DNA of 30,340 bases from CAZOYN01 sp964584135 (GTDB taxonomy: Bacteria; Patescibacteriota; Saccharimonadia; Saccharimonadales; UBA4665), in contig CAZOYN010000006.1 in assembly GCA_964584135.1 (NCBI GenBank), forward strand, positions 1 through 30,340, read 5' to 3'. The notes under the pieces were generated by a model. That model was not told the origin of the DNA. It ran no database searches and worked only from the letters and a program-made list of their open reading frames with translations. Below are positions 22,909-30,340 of this stretch, piece by piece. The translations under genes and the position numbers were made by a program. Every line of letters begins with the position of its first letter. Positions within the stretch are counted from its first letter, which is position 1.

Positions 22909-23955
22909 ATGTCCGAAACGACCACGGTGGAAACTATAGCGACTGAGCAGCTCGTCAACGACGTCCTGGCAACTATTGACCGTGAGCGGGAACGGGAGAT
23001 CGTTTCGCGCCGTTTTGGTTTGTTTGACCGTAAGGAAACCCTTGAACAGATCGGCGAGATGCTTAGCATCACCCGCGAGCGCGTCCGCCAGCTGGAGAAA
23101 TCAGTGGTTACCAAGCTAAAAACTGTTGCTGAACAAGGTGAGCTGCCGCACCTGTCAAGCTTCGAAAAAACCGTCTTAGAACAGCTACACAGCCTCGGTG
23201 AGGTGGCTCGTGTTAGTACCGTAAGCGCCAAACTTACCGGCGATGGCAACCGCGAAGAGCAAGCCCGCATCGCTTTCTTGAGCCAATTGTGCCCAGAACT
23301 GGTAGTTATTCCTGAAGATGACGACTTTCACTACAGCATCGCTGTCAAAAAAGTCCACAGCGCAGCCAACCTCAAAGCCCAAGTCGCCAAACTCATTGGT
23401 GTTATTAAGAAGCTCGGTGAGCCAAAGTCCATCGACGAAATTGCCAAAGCCGCTGGCATGGGCGACTCTCAGCAAGCGGCCGCGTTGGCCAGCACTTCTA
23501 AGGCCTTAGCCACGCTGAACGGCCGCTGGGGTCTCGTCAAATGGCCGATGGTCAACCCCAAGAACATCCGTGATAAAATCTATGTCATCTTAAAAGAGCA
23601 GGGCAAGCACATGCACTTTAACGACATTGCCAAGGCTATTAAAGACAGCGACTTCAAGCGCAAGGACGTGACTACCCAGGCCATCCACAACGAACTCATC
23701 AAAGACAAGCGCTTTGTATTGATTGGCCGCGGCATTTACGCCCTCAAGGAGTGGGGCTACGAAAAGGGCACCGTGGCTGACATCATCGCCGAAGTCCTGA
23801 AAGAAGCCGGCCAACCACTGCACCGCGACGAAATTGTCAAGCGGGTGCTCAAGAGCCGCTTCGTCAAAGAAACCACCATCCTCTTGAACCTCCAAGGCAA
23901 ACCGCAGTTCAAGCGCGTCGCCAAAGCCACCTACACCCTCGCCGAAGCCAAGTGA
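22909..23955 (+). CDS. Sigma-region-4-like and HARE-HTH domain protein
   Basis: 348 aa. Seen: an N-terminal helix-turn-helix very like sigma-70 region 4 (residues about 25-65, EIVSRRFGLFDRKETLEQIG then ITRERVRQLEKSVVTKLK), a middle helical part, then two units resembling the HARE-HTH domain of the RNA polymerase delta subunit: IRDKIYVILKEQGKHMHFND...FVLIGRGIYALKEWG (about 222-285) and VADIIAEVLKEAGQPLHRDEI...ATYTLAEAK (about 288-345). There are no sigma regions 2 or 3, so it cannot by itself open promoters as a normal sigma factor. The combination suggests an RNA-polymerase-associated or promoter-binding regulator. The strong promoter implies high expression. The family occurs in Patescibacteria; its job is not established as far as I know. 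Confidence 0.8.
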   Translation: MSETTTVETIATEQLVNDVLATIDREREREIVSRRFGLFDRKETLEQIGEMLSITRERVRQLEKSVVTKLKTVAEQGELPHLSSFEKTVLEQLHSLGEVARVSTVSAKLTGDGNREEQARIAFLSQLCPELVVIPEDDDFHYSIAVKKVHSAANLKAQVAKLIGVIKKLGEPKSIDEIAKAAGMGDSQQAAALASTSKALATLNGRWGLVKWPMVNPKNIRDKIYVILKEQGKHMHFNDIAKAIKDSDFKRKDVTTQAIHNELIKDKRFVLIGRGIYALKEWGYEKGTVADIIAEVLKEAGQPLHRDEIVKRVLKSRFVKETTILLNLQGKPQFKRVAKATYTLAEAK

Positions 23956-23995
23956 AATCTCTAAAGTCCGAGCAGAGCTAAGCTACTCGAACCGC

Positions 23996-24670
23996 CTATT
24001 GCATTAAGATAAACTCTGATGCGGCCTTTATTTCTTCGGTGATTATTTCTTTAAAATATTTTTCGCTGCAAACGACAACATGTGACGGCAAGGGAAAGCG
24101 CTTCATCCTTACTTTGGAATCGATTAGATTTTGGGTTAAGTAGTCGTTGCCAACGACTATTAAGTAGGTTGGTGGCGTAACCAATTTATAGCGTTTTAGT
24201 TTAATATTAACTACGTTTACAAGATTAACAATACTGGCGGCATAGAAAATATCAATTATCACACCACTGCTTTGGTCCGTATAGACAAAGAAATCACAAC
24301 TGACGCTGCCAGGACGTATAAGTTTGTGCTCATGCACAGCTATTTCCTGAAAGTTACTAGTTAAAAATTCGTAAAATTCTTTTTCATGGTTCCGGCTATT
24401 AGAATATGCACGTTTGGCAGTCTGGCTTCGCGTTACTCCTGTCGTAAAGTTGGTAACCTCTCCTGGCAGTAACTCACTTCTCAACTTTACCAAACCCCCA
24501 TAAGACCGCTGTATTGACCTCGAGGTAGGCAAGAAATCAAATATATCTATTTCATGAGCCGTTGGGAATCGGCTATTTAACTCATAAAAATAACGCAGGC
24601 CGGCTAGGAGCTGCGACTTAGTCCAGGCAGATTTCAAACCATGATTATTATTTCTTAAGTCACTGTACAT
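23996..24670 (-). CDS. Putative endonuclease with homing-endonuclease-associated repeat
   Basis: 224 aa, ATG at 24670 with a -10-like TAATAT 10 bp upstream on this strand. Seen: an N-terminal HNH-associated-repeat-like segment, YELNSRFPTAHEIDIFDFLP then SRSIQRSYGGLVKLR, as in intron-type endonucleases and their relatives; then a region that could be a PD-(D/E)xK-type fold: FYEFLTSNFQEIAVHEHKL, SVSCDFFVYTD, GVIIDIFYAAS, and a strand TYLIVVGNDYL. The two Asp residues (CDFF and IIDI) fit nuclease positions, but the Lys is not clear, so catalysis is uncertain. It is AT-rich, unlike the flanking genes, and convergent with the sigma4/HARE gene (40 bp apart), which suggests acquired DNA. Confidence 0.6.
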   Translation of the reverse strand: MYSDLRNNNHGLKSAWTKSQLLAGLRYFYELNSRFPTAHEIDIFDFLPTSRSIQRSYGGLVKLRSELLPGEVTNFTTGVTRSQTAKRAYSNSRNHEKEFYEFLTSNFQEIAVHEHKLIRPGSVSCDFFVYTDQSSGVIIDIFYAASIVNLVNVVNIKLKRYKLVTPPTYLIVVGNDYLTQNLIDSKVRMKRFPLPSHVVVCSEKYFKEIITEEIKAASEFILMQ

Positions 24671-24895
24671 TTTACGAACAATATTAGTAATAGTTGGCGG
24701 GCAAAGTGAAAGACCGCTATTGACATATTACTGCCACCAGGCAAGTGCAGCCAAAATTATTTAAATAAAATTTAATAAATACGGGTGAGCATTTTTAAGA
24801 AGCTGGTGAAAGAGAAGCAATTCGTGAGATAGATGGCACGTCGCTCAATATATCTTTTGCGACACGTATATTAGTTACTAAGATGATTACTGATA

Positions 24896-24919
24896 CCCCT
24901 GCTACAGGGGAGTATTTTG
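24896..24919 (+). terminator. Possible factor-independent terminator in the AT-rich gap
   Basis: Stem CCCCTG/CAGGGG (24896-24901 with 24905-24910), loop CTA, then a T-rich tail. Short but GC-only. No certain plus-strand gene ends here, so it may mark a decayed gene. Confidence 0.35.
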
Positions 24920-25198
24920 TTTAATGCCCGTTACTTTGCTGCGTTTAACATAATGCACTGCGCGCTGCCACAGGACGTTACTATACATACTACCACCGCC
25001 ATCAAGCCCCCTCAAAATAGCCCTAGTGTCGCGTTTGTGATTGACAACACCATTTGACTTTTCCACAGTTATGTCGTGAAAATATTTGCTTTTTGACCAC
25101 TTTGTTTTATTTTCTACTTTCCCTTTCCTGGCTGAGAAAAAGCAAATAATTTGACTTTTGCCCTTCCCGTTGTGTAAATATGTTTTTTTACTAAACAT
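24902..25198 (-). CDS. Doubtful 98-aa Lys-rich ORF
   Basis: Reverse-strand ORF from an ATG at 25198 (a TTG at 25204 is also in frame), ending in QNTPL. The sequence is Lys/Ser/Arg-rich (KSQIICFFSARKGKVENKTK, KRDTRAILRGLDGGGSMYS) and matches no family I know. No Shine-Dalgarno sequence; a weak TAATAT lies 30 bp upstream. It could be chance in AT-rich DNA. It would lie downstream of ftsQ on the same strand. Confidence 0.25.
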   Translation of the reverse strand: MFSKKTYLHNGKGKSQIICFFSARKGKVENKTKWSKSKYFHDITVEKSNGVVNHKRDTRAILRGLDGGGSMYSNVLWQRAVHYVKRSKVTGIKQNTPL

Positions 25199-25253
25199 AA
25201 TCAAACAGGATCATTGAACATATTACGAACTAGCGGGGTAGCACAAGGGGGCT

Positions 25254-26177
25254 TTATTGGTAATAGGCCCGGCCGTCCACGCGCACATCAATGTACTGTG
25301 ACGGCGTGATGTTGCTGCTCTGGAGCTTAGCCAGCGTGGCCAGGTACGTCCCTGCTTGCTGGCGGGCGTCATCAGCGTGCAGGTTAAACTTTACAAAGTA
25401 CGGTTGGCCGGCAATGTAGACATCGAGCTCACTCGAGCTGGGTGGTAACACCATCGTCGAAGGTGCAATATGCCTGGCGGCCAACTCGGTTACAGTGGTC
25501 AGGATAAAGTCTACATCATTAGCGGTGAGAGCTGGCTGGCCAATAGCGGCATGCAAACCGCTCTGGTCAGTGACTACTGTCAGGCCGAGGTGGCCAAAGC
25601 TGGCGGTGGTTTCACTCCGTAGCAATGCCTTACCGGTGGTATCAATTACAAAACTGCCAGTAGCACTGACCAAAACCAGAGCCGGCTGGGCCGGCTGCAA
25701 ATAGACCAGTGGCCGGTGGGCTAATAGCGGCAGCGTAATGCTAACGGCCGATAGTTCCGGAAACTGGGCCGTGAGCTGCTGGCTGACGTGCGCCGTGTCA
25801 ATGGTAATCTTATTGCGGTTCCAGATCGAACTTGCCAGTAGTTTGCTGGCTGCCGCTTGGTACTCGGCTTGGCTGTGCAGATAGACTTGGCTGCTGGAAG
25901 CCAGCGGTACGACTTTGGCGGTGGCTGAGAGGCTCAAGACGCTTACCAAGGATATAAGGGCTACGCCGAGTAAGATGACCAGCCCGAAACGCTGGAACCA
26001 GAAGCTTTGGCGCAGCTTGAGCTTGGGCCGCGCCAGCTTACGCTGGACTTGACGGCCGGTGTTATCATTAAGTTCCGCGCGTTTAGCCCGGTACAAATAC
26101 GGTGTTGGCGCCGATAGTTGGCCGCCAAGTATCCGCTGGCGATTAGTAGGCTGAGGGTGTCGTTTAAACAGTTTCAT
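25254..26177 (-). CDS. ftsQ: FtsQ-like cell division protein
   Basis: 307 aa from the ATG at 26177 (MKLFKRHPQP); a longer frame to 26255 runs inside murG and looks non-native. Seen: a basic N-terminus of about 80 residues (GRQVQRKLARPKLKLRQ), one transmembrane helix near residues 63-87 (FGLVILLGVALISLVSVLSL), then a POTRA-like outer domain (NRNKITIDTAHVSQQLTAQF, LSAVSITLPLL) and an FtsQ-type beta domain (LVLVSATGSFVIDTTGKAL...). FtsQ links early and late divisome proteins. Sequence similarity is weak, as usual for FtsQ, but topology and position after murG support it. The start overlaps the murG stop by 14 bp, implying coupling. ftsA and ftsZ do not follow. Confidence 0.8.
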   Translation of the reverse strand: MKLFKRHPQPTNRQRILGGQLSAPTPYLYRAKRAELNDNTGRQVQRKLARPKLKLRQSFWFQRFGLVILLGVALISLVSVLSLSATAKVVPLASSSQVYLHSQAEYQAAASKLLASSIWNRNKITIDTAHVSQQLTAQFPELSAVSITLPLLAHRPLVYLQPAQPALVLVSATGSFVIDTTGKALLRSETTASFGHLGLTVVTDQSGLHAAIGQPALTANDVDFILTTVTELAARHIAPSTMVLPPSSSELDVYIAGQPYFVKFNLHADDARQQAGTYLATLAKLQSSNITPSQYIDVRVDGRAYYQ

Positions 26178-27339
26178 GGCTTGCGAACTTAACCAGTAGT
26201 CGCACCAGGTCACGGGTGGCGTGCGGTTTGGCAAATTGTTGCAGACGTTTACCAAGTTCGGCCTGTTGCTCGGGCGATTTTAGCAACTCACTCACCTGCT
26301 TCGCTAAACGGTTTGGGTCGGCGGTCAGATCTGTTTCCAGCAGCACCACGGCAGCACCCTGCTCTGCCAGGTATTGGGCGTTTTTAAGCTGATGGCCACC
26401 GCTCAGGAAGGGGCTCGGCACCACGACGCAAGCCCTGCCCTGCACCGCGAACTCGGCCAAAGCCGTGGCCCCTGCGCGGGTAATGACCAGGTCGGCCGCG
26501 CCGCTATAGCGGTAGACGTCAGGGATATAGCCCTGGGCCTGTACTCTGGCCCGTTCTGTAGCAGGCAGGGTTTGATCGTATATCTGTTGCACGTCTCTCT
26601 CATTAGCCTGGCCCGCGCTATGTACCACGTAGAGGTCCTTATATTCATTAATTAAATGGGGCATGGCTTCGGCCATGGCCCGGTTAACCCGTTGCGAGCC
26701 GAGCCCACCACCGATGACAAACACCAGTTTGGCCTGCTCCGGTACGTGGATAGCTTTGCGGTACTTTTGCTTGAGCGCCGCGGTTACTGGTACAAACTGG
26801 GCTTGTAGCGGTATACCAGTGGTCACGGTGCGCTCCGGAGGATAAGCATACACATCTTTGGGCAGTGCCACCGCGTGCGCCGATGCCCAGCGGGCAATAA
26901 TGCGGTTGGCGAGACCAGGGATAGCGTCAGAGTCGTGCGTGATATACGGTATGTGCAAGCGGGCGGCCGCCAGGCCGACCGGCACGCCCACAAAGCCGCC
27001 TTTCACGAAGATGACATCAGGCTTGAGCCGCTTGAGCAGCCTGTAGCTTTGCCAGATACCAACCAACACATAAAAGAAATCACGGATGTTTTTAAACAGG
27101 GTTACTAGGTCGAACAGCTGCTTCCAGCCGGCACCGTGATAGCGGCGGAATTTGCCAGCCCGGACAGTATAGACAGCGTCAACGCTGGGGTCTTCGGCTG
27201 GAATATCGGCAAAGGGGTCGCCGCGCTGGCCAATGTAGATGATGCGGACGCCTTTCTCGAGCTGTTTTAGCTGATGGGCAACAGCCAGAATCGGCGTAAT
27301 GTGCCCGCCTGAGCCGCCGCCGGTAACGACAATCGTCAC
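26164..27339 (-). CDS. murG: UDP-GlcNAc transferase MurG
   Basis: 391 aa, GTG start whose GTGA overlaps the ftsW stop. MurG adds GlcNAc to lipid I on the inner membrane face to make lipid II. Seen: N-terminal Gly-rich motif GGGSGGHITPILAVAHQL, FVKGGFVGVPVGLAA, ITHDSDAIPGLANR, the second Gly-rich region FVIGGGLGSQRVNRAM, and the UDP-GlcNAc site TRAGATALAEFAVQGRA with FLSGGHQLKNAQYL. All GT-B fold landmarks are present. A little longer than E. coli MurG (355 aa), with extra residues near 65-90 (FRRYHGAGWKQLFDLVT). Confidence 0.96.
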   Translation of the reverse strand: MTIVVTGGGSGGHITPILAVAHQLKQLEKGVRIIYIGQRGDPFADIPAEDPSVDAVYTVRAGKFRRYHGAGWKQLFDLVTLFKNIRDFFYVLVGIWQSYRLLKRLKPDVIFVKGGFVGVPVGLAAARLHIPYITHDSDAIPGLANRIIARWASAHAVALPKDVYAYPPERTVTTGIPLQAQFVPVTAALKQKYRKAIHVPEQAKLVFVIGGGLGSQRVNRAMAEAMPHLINEYKDLYVVHSAGQANERDVQQIYDQTLPATERARVQAQGYIPDVYRYSGAADLVITRAGATALAEFAVQGRACVVVPSPFLSGGHQLKNAQYLAEQGAAVVLLETDLTADPNRLAKQVSELLKSPEQQAELGKRLQQFAKPHATRDLVRLLVKFASHETV

Positions 27340-28565
27340 GCTTGGCGCCTCCGCAGGCTGTTATTGGTCGCTTTACGCAGGCTCTCGCCACTGGCCACCC
27401 GCGGGGTGACAAAAGCCGCATATTGCGAGGCTTGGAATACCAGACCTACGGCAGCGGCCACAAATACCACGCTGGTGCCCCCATAACTGATAAACGGCAG
27501 CGTGATGCCCTTGAGCGGCAAGAGGCCGATCATCGCCCCGATGTTCACCATAGTCTGGACGCTGAGCCAGGCCAGCACGCCCACCACGACCAAGCGGCTA
27601 AAGTCGTCGCTGACCCGCTCGGCAACGGCTTTAACACGGTTAAAGAAGGCGATAAAGGCCGCCAGTAATATGACGCAGCCAACAAAGCCAAATTTTTCGG
27701 CGTAAATGGCAAAGATCGAGTCATTCGCCGCCTCTGGTAAGTAGCCATAAGCCTGCACGCTGCTACCCAGCCCCAGGCCAATCATGCCGCCCGAGCCAAC
27801 GGCGATCAACGCTTGGCAGGCCTGGTAACCAGTGCTCTGGCAGTTGGTTTCCGGATGCAAGAAGGTCTGCAAACGGGCCCGGCGGTAGGGAGTGGCTGAA
27901 ACAGCCAGCACCAGACCTACCCCAATCACGGCGGCAATCAGTAAAATGCGGCGCATCGGCAGCCCGGCCACAAACACCATACTGGCTATCATGGCCACTA
28001 TCACACCAGTAGAGCCAAGGTCACTTTGGATGCCAGCAACCACCGCGCCAATCCCCAAAACTGCATACAAAATAGGTTGCAAGGTTTGTTGCATATTTGT
28101 GAGTTTGCCCTGTCGTAGCCGTTCACTCAAAAAGCCGGCCAGCCAGATCATAACGGCAAATTTTACCAGCTCAACTGATTGGAACGAAAAGCTGCCCAGC
28201 CGCACCCAGCGGTGGGCCGGATAGGCCGGATTGACTGGCATCACCAGTGCCAACAGCGTCACACAGCCGGCCACAAGTAACAGTGGTTTATAGGCCTGTC
28301 GCCACCACAGCAAGGGCACCTGGGCCGTAATGAAAAATGCTACTAGGCTCAGGCCGATGGCGATTAATTGCTTATTCACATAGTAGCTATTGCTAACATG
28401 GTTGGCCTCGCTCAGCGCCGGGCTGATAGCGTATACCACCACCAGACCAATGGCTAGCAAGACCGCGCAGAGGGTAAGCAGCCAGTAATCCGGGCGGTGT
28501 TTGCGGCCGAGGGTTAAGCTGGCGGCCGCCCACCGGTTACGCCGACGAGGCAACGACGGCCGCAC
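27336..28565 (-). CDS. ftsW: SEDS glycosyltransferase FtsW
   Basis: 409 aa, GTG start 3 bp after the mraY stop. FtsW polymerises lipid II into septal glycan with a partner PBP. Seen: about ten hydrophobic helices, a basic N-terminal tail, DYWLLTLCAVLLAIGLVVVY as first helix, the catalytic-region motif GIQSDLGSTGV with the conserved Asp, an outer loop with LGLGSSVQAYGYLPEAAND, and ISYGGTSVVFVAAAVG, the usual closing motif. RodA is the alternative, but the position between mraY and murG points to FtsW. Confidence 0.94.
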   Translation of the reverse strand: MRPSLPRRRNRWAAASLTLGRKHRPDYWLLTLCAVLLAIGLVVVYAISPALSEANHVSNSYYVNKQLIAIGLSLVAFFITAQVPLLWWRQAYKPLLLVAGCVTLLALVMPVNPAYPAHRWVRLGSFSFQSVELVKFAVMIWLAGFLSERLRQGKLTNMQQTLQPILYAVLGIGAVVAGIQSDLGSTGVIVAMIASMVFVAGLPMRRILLIAAVIGVGLVLAVSATPYRRARLQTFLHPETNCQSTGYQACQALIAVGSGGMIGLGLGSSVQAYGYLPEAANDSIFAIYAEKFGFVGCVILLAAFIAFFNRVKAVAERVSDDFSRLVVVGVLAWLSVQTMVNIGAMIGLLPLKGITLPFISYGGTSVVFVAAAVGLVFQASQYAAFVTPRVASGESLRKATNNSLRRRQA

Positions 28566-28568
28566 GGC

Positions 28569-29609
28569 TTACCCGTGCCTTCCCAGCAAAAAGACAATCA
28601 ACCCCAGGACACTGGCAATTTGGCCAAGAATCCAAAAGCGCATGGTGACTTTGGTTTCCGGCCAGCCAATAGCTTCAAAGTGGTGGTGGATAGGTGACGA
28701 TAAAAAGACCTTCTTGCCATGGCGCAGCTTGCGCGACAAGCGATTGATAATTACCGAACCGGTTTCTATCACATAGACGGCACCAATAATTGGCAGCACA
28801 TAGATAGTATCGGTTTGCATGGCGATGATGCCCAGCGCTGTCCCCAGCGCGAACGAGCCAACATCACCCATCAAAAAACGGGCCGGAAAGATGTTAAACC
28901 AGGTATAGCTCAATAGTGCGCCTACCACCGTTAAGCAAAAGCCGGCCAGCACGAATTTCTGCTCGACGACGGCGATAATGGTATAGGCGGTAAACGAAGC
29001 TACCAGCAAGCCGCCCGCCAGACCATCGAGGCCATCGGTAATATTAACCGAGTTAGCGGTAGCGGTAACCACCAGCCAGAATAATAAGATAATCAGCACA
29101 CCGATGTGCCACTGGTGTATGCCAGGAAGATAAATGGAATGCACACCAAGCTTGGCGTAAAACCACCAGCCGCCAACCAGGCCGACCAGACTGTAGAGGA
29201 AGAATTTGGAACGGGCGGCCATGCCGGCGACGCCACCGGTACTCTTGACATTCATGACATCGTCAACGACACCAATCAGTCCCGCCCCGAGCATGCCGGC
29301 CAGTGGCAGCCAGGTTTGGCCGCGGCTGAGGTTGGCAAACAGTGTGACTAAAGCGATTGAGGCCACAAAAATCAGGCCGGCCATCGTCGGTATATTGCGT
29401 TTGTGCTTGGCAGCGTGCAGCTTTTGGTAGACCGTGGCGACACCGCCACTCCAGGCTGCGGTGCGCTGGCGCTTCCACCATTCCTGCTTGTACGCCACCG
29501 TGGTATAGAGCGGCGTAATCAGCATGCTGAGGCTAAAGCTCAGGAAGCCCAATAATAAGATATGGATGAGGTTGTGGGCTGTGATGGTAATGTGCAGGGT
29601 GTTGGTCAT
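28569..29609 (-). CDS. mraY: Phospho-MurNAc-pentapeptide transferase MraY
   Basis: 346 aa, ATG at 29609. Transfers phospho-MurNAc-pentapeptide from UDP to undecaprenyl phosphate, giving lipid I. Seen: ten or so membrane helices, KRNIPTMAGLIFVAS, the metal-binding GVVDDVMNVKSTGG, the core NITDGLDGLAGG, the MGDVGSFALGTALG segment and the His-rich PIHHHFEAIGWPE loop. All MraY signature motifs are intact. TATAAT at 29625-29630 on this strand gives it a promoter of its own. Confidence 0.97.
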   Translation of the reverse strand: MTNTLHITITAHNLIHILLLGFLSFSLSMLITPLYTTVAYKQEWWKRQRTAAWSGGVATVYQKLHAAKHKRNIPTMAGLIFVASIALVTLFANLSRGQTWLPLAGMLGAGLIGVVDDVMNVKSTGGVAGMAARSKFFLYSLVGLVGGWWFYAKLGVHSIYLPGIHQWHIGVLIILLFWLVVTATANSVNITDGLDGLAGGLLVASFTAYTIIAVVEQKFVLAGFCLTVVGALLSYTWFNIFPARFLMGDVGSFALGTALGIIAMQTDTIYVLPIIGAVYVIETGSVIINRLSRKLRHGKKVFLSSPIHHHFEAIGWPETKVTMRFWILGQIASVLGLIVFLLGRHG

Positions 29610-29624
29610 GTGAATTTTTGTTTT

Positions 29625-29630
29625 ATTATA
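29625..29630 (-). promoter_or_regulatory. -10 box TATAAT upstream of mraY
   Basis: On the minus strand TATAAT sits 15 bp before the mraY ATG, in the 36-bp gap after the PBP gene. It could drive mraY-ftsW-murG-ftsQ independently of the upstream part of the cluster. The leader would be about 8 nt, too short for a Shine-Dalgarno sequence. Confidence 0.55.
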
Positions 29631-29645
29631 GCATTATCGACCGGG

Positions 29646-30340
29646 TTATTGTGATTTTGGCGTGACGTAGGAGTGGTCAATGAGCATGTGCGCCAGGTTA
29701 ACAAAAATCGGTTGGGCGGCCACCGTGCCGGCGTAGCCGCCAATGGTCGGGTGCTGTACGAACACCACAATCACGTACTGCACGTGGTCACCGCCCACAA
29801 AGCCCATATACGTACCATTAAACTGGTCAGCATAGTAGCCACCGCCGGGCTGGGCCACCTGAGCCGTACCGGTCTTGCCACCAACGGTGTAATGGTCTTG
29901 GTCAAACACCTGGTTGTGGTGCTCCAGGACGTACTGCATGAGCGGGACCATTTCCTGCCCCACCTTCGGACTCACAACACCTTGGCGGATGACTTTCGGC
30001 ATAGTGGTCGTGGTTTGGCCGGCGCTATCGGTGACCTGGTCAACCAAGTGCGGCTGGTAGTACGTGCCGCCGTTTAATACCGCCGCCAAGGCGGCGGCCA
30101 TCTGTACCGGCGTTTCTGTCTGGGCCTGGCCGAATGAGGTGTTGGCGTAGGTCAGGTCAATGGCCGCGCCATTATCGGCCGGCGCCGGAACGTAGCCAGT
30201 GGCCTCATAGCCCTGCTCTACCCCCGTTTGTTTGCCAAACATGTAGTGCTTCGTTAAGTAGTCGTACCAGGCATTGCGGGCCTTGGTATTGATGTCGCTA
30301 CCGACCATTTGCATCAACTCCCAGGTAGCACCAGAGTTTA
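29646..30340 (-). CDS. ftsI: Penicillin-binding protein transpeptidase, C-terminal part (partial)
   Basis: The gene runs off the right edge; 231 codons of its 3' end are present. Seen: at the edge, NSGATWELMQMVG, which fits the region of the SxN active-site motif (the Ser would lie just outside), then GKQTGVEQGYEATGYVP, YANTSFGQAQTETPVQMAAALAAVLNGG (shown in pieces), and the KTGT motif in VGGKTGTAQVAQPGG. Class B PBPs crosslink the glycan strands made by FtsW. The place before mraY in a division cluster supports FtsI (PBP3) over a general PBP2. The N-terminus, membrane helix and SxxK motif cannot be seen here. Confidence 0.9.
   Translation of the reverse strand, partial: NSGATWELMQMVGSDINTKARNAWYDYLTKHYMFGKQTGVEQGYEATGYVPAPADNGAAIDLTYANTSFGQAQTETPVQMAAALAAVLNGGTYYQPHLVDQVTDSAGQTTTTMPKVIRQGVVSPKVGQEMVPLMQYVLEHHNQVFDQDHYTVGGKTGTAQVAQPGGGYYADQFNGTYMGFVGGDHVQYVIVVFVQHPTIGGYAGTVAAQPIFVNLAHMLIDHSYVTPKSQ

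Larger units (their letters stand above)
24671..25253. other. AT-rich gap with little or no coding signal
   Basis: 583 bp, much more AT-rich than the rest. It holds a perfect short hairpin CCCCTG-CTA-CAGGGG (24896-24910) followed on the plus strand by AGTATTTTGTTT, which could be a plus-strand terminator, and a doubtful reverse ORF (24902-25198). An open plus-strand stretch (24799-24924) without a good start reads ...EIDGTSLNISFATRILVTK... and may be a gene remnant. Nothing else supportable is seen. Confidence 0.5.

Noticed and set aside
24799..24924. Open plus-strand stretch of about 41 codons ending in EYFV, with an ATG at 24883
   Set aside because: Too short, no ribosome site or promoter, and open stretches of this size occur by chance; kept only as a possible gene remnant in the gap entry.
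1..30340. CRISPR array, insertion sequence, transposase, integrase or prophage
   Set aside because: No regularly spaced repeats, no terminal inverted repeats around a transposase and no such protein families were seen.
1..30340. General stop-codon reassignment to explain the TAG in gltX
   Set aside because: TAA, TAG and TGA each end several intact genes of normal length here (for example TAG after der, TGA after the sigma4/HARE gene).

Overview
The window looks like a chromosomal segment of a small-genome Candidatus Saccharibacteria (TM7, Patescibacteria) type organism. The reasons are the gene families present (PEGA-domain membrane protein, a DUF4367-like membrane-anchored protein, a sigma-region-4/HARE-HTH protein, a TrmB-like HTH protein beside dprA), very tight gene packing, moderately high GC with Thr/Ala/Gln-rich proteins, and many genes whose ATG lies only 6-8 nt after a -10 box, which implies leaderless mRNAs. 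TAA, TAG and TGA all end genes normally, so the standard bacterial code is assumed. The lineage is an inference; there is no rRNA in the window.

Layout: 1-2.4 kb holds two divergent membrane-anchored proteins. 2.5-3.9 kb is gltX (glutamyl-tRNA synthetase), which carries an in-frame TAG at 3593-3595. 4.0-7.2 kb is a run of a DUF3048 protein, a membrane histidine kinase and a receiver-only response regulator. 7.4-8.4 kb is an unrecognised protein. 8.4-10.5 kb is a compact three-gene operon (82-aa unknown protein, UmuD-like protein, UmuC-like Y-family polymerase) behind a structured leader that can mask the first ribosome binding site. 10.6-12.4 kb has a Met-rich small protein, a hairpin-dense non-coding stretch, a reverse-strand fold-type-II PLP enzyme and tRNA-Glu(CTC). 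12.5-15.7 kb has a soluble histidine kinase, a receiver with a long Pro/Ala tail, and an RsuA/RluB-type pseudouridine synthase. 15.7-18.4 kb has an unknown protein coupled to der, then pth. 18.4-18.98 kb is a structured gap. 19-23.95 kb has the TrmB-like regulator, dprA, a 56-aa membrane protein, topA and the sigma4/HARE protein. 24-25.25 kb is an AT-rich, gene-poor island with a nuclease-like gene. 25.25-30.34 kb, on the reverse strand, is a division and cell-wall cluster (penicillin-binding protein end, mraY, ftsW, murG, ftsQ).

How the genes work together: the right end makes septal peptidoglycan (MraY and MurG make lipid I and lipid II, FtsW polymerises, the PBP crosslinks, FtsQ belongs to the divisome). 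DprA, TopA and the Pol V-like operon serve DNA uptake, topology and damage bypass. GltX, tRNA-Glu, Pth, Der and the pseudouridine synthase serve translation and ribosome assembly. Two kinase/receiver pairs have receivers without DNA-binding outputs, so they probably signal to protein partners.

The most unusual signals are: (1) the Pol V-like operon, whose UmuD relative lacks both catalytic residues and the self-cleaved N-terminus, so it resembles an already processed UmuD', and whose leader contains a perfect 10-bp anti-Shine-Dalgarno helix with a competing partner; (2) the amber codon inside gltX; (3) two hairpin-rich gaps (10870-11110 and 18440-18780) that match no RNA family I can name; (4) the widespread leaderless promoter layout; (5) an inverted repeat bracketing the promoter of the TrmB-like gene and a 19-bp palindrome in front of the gltX promoter.
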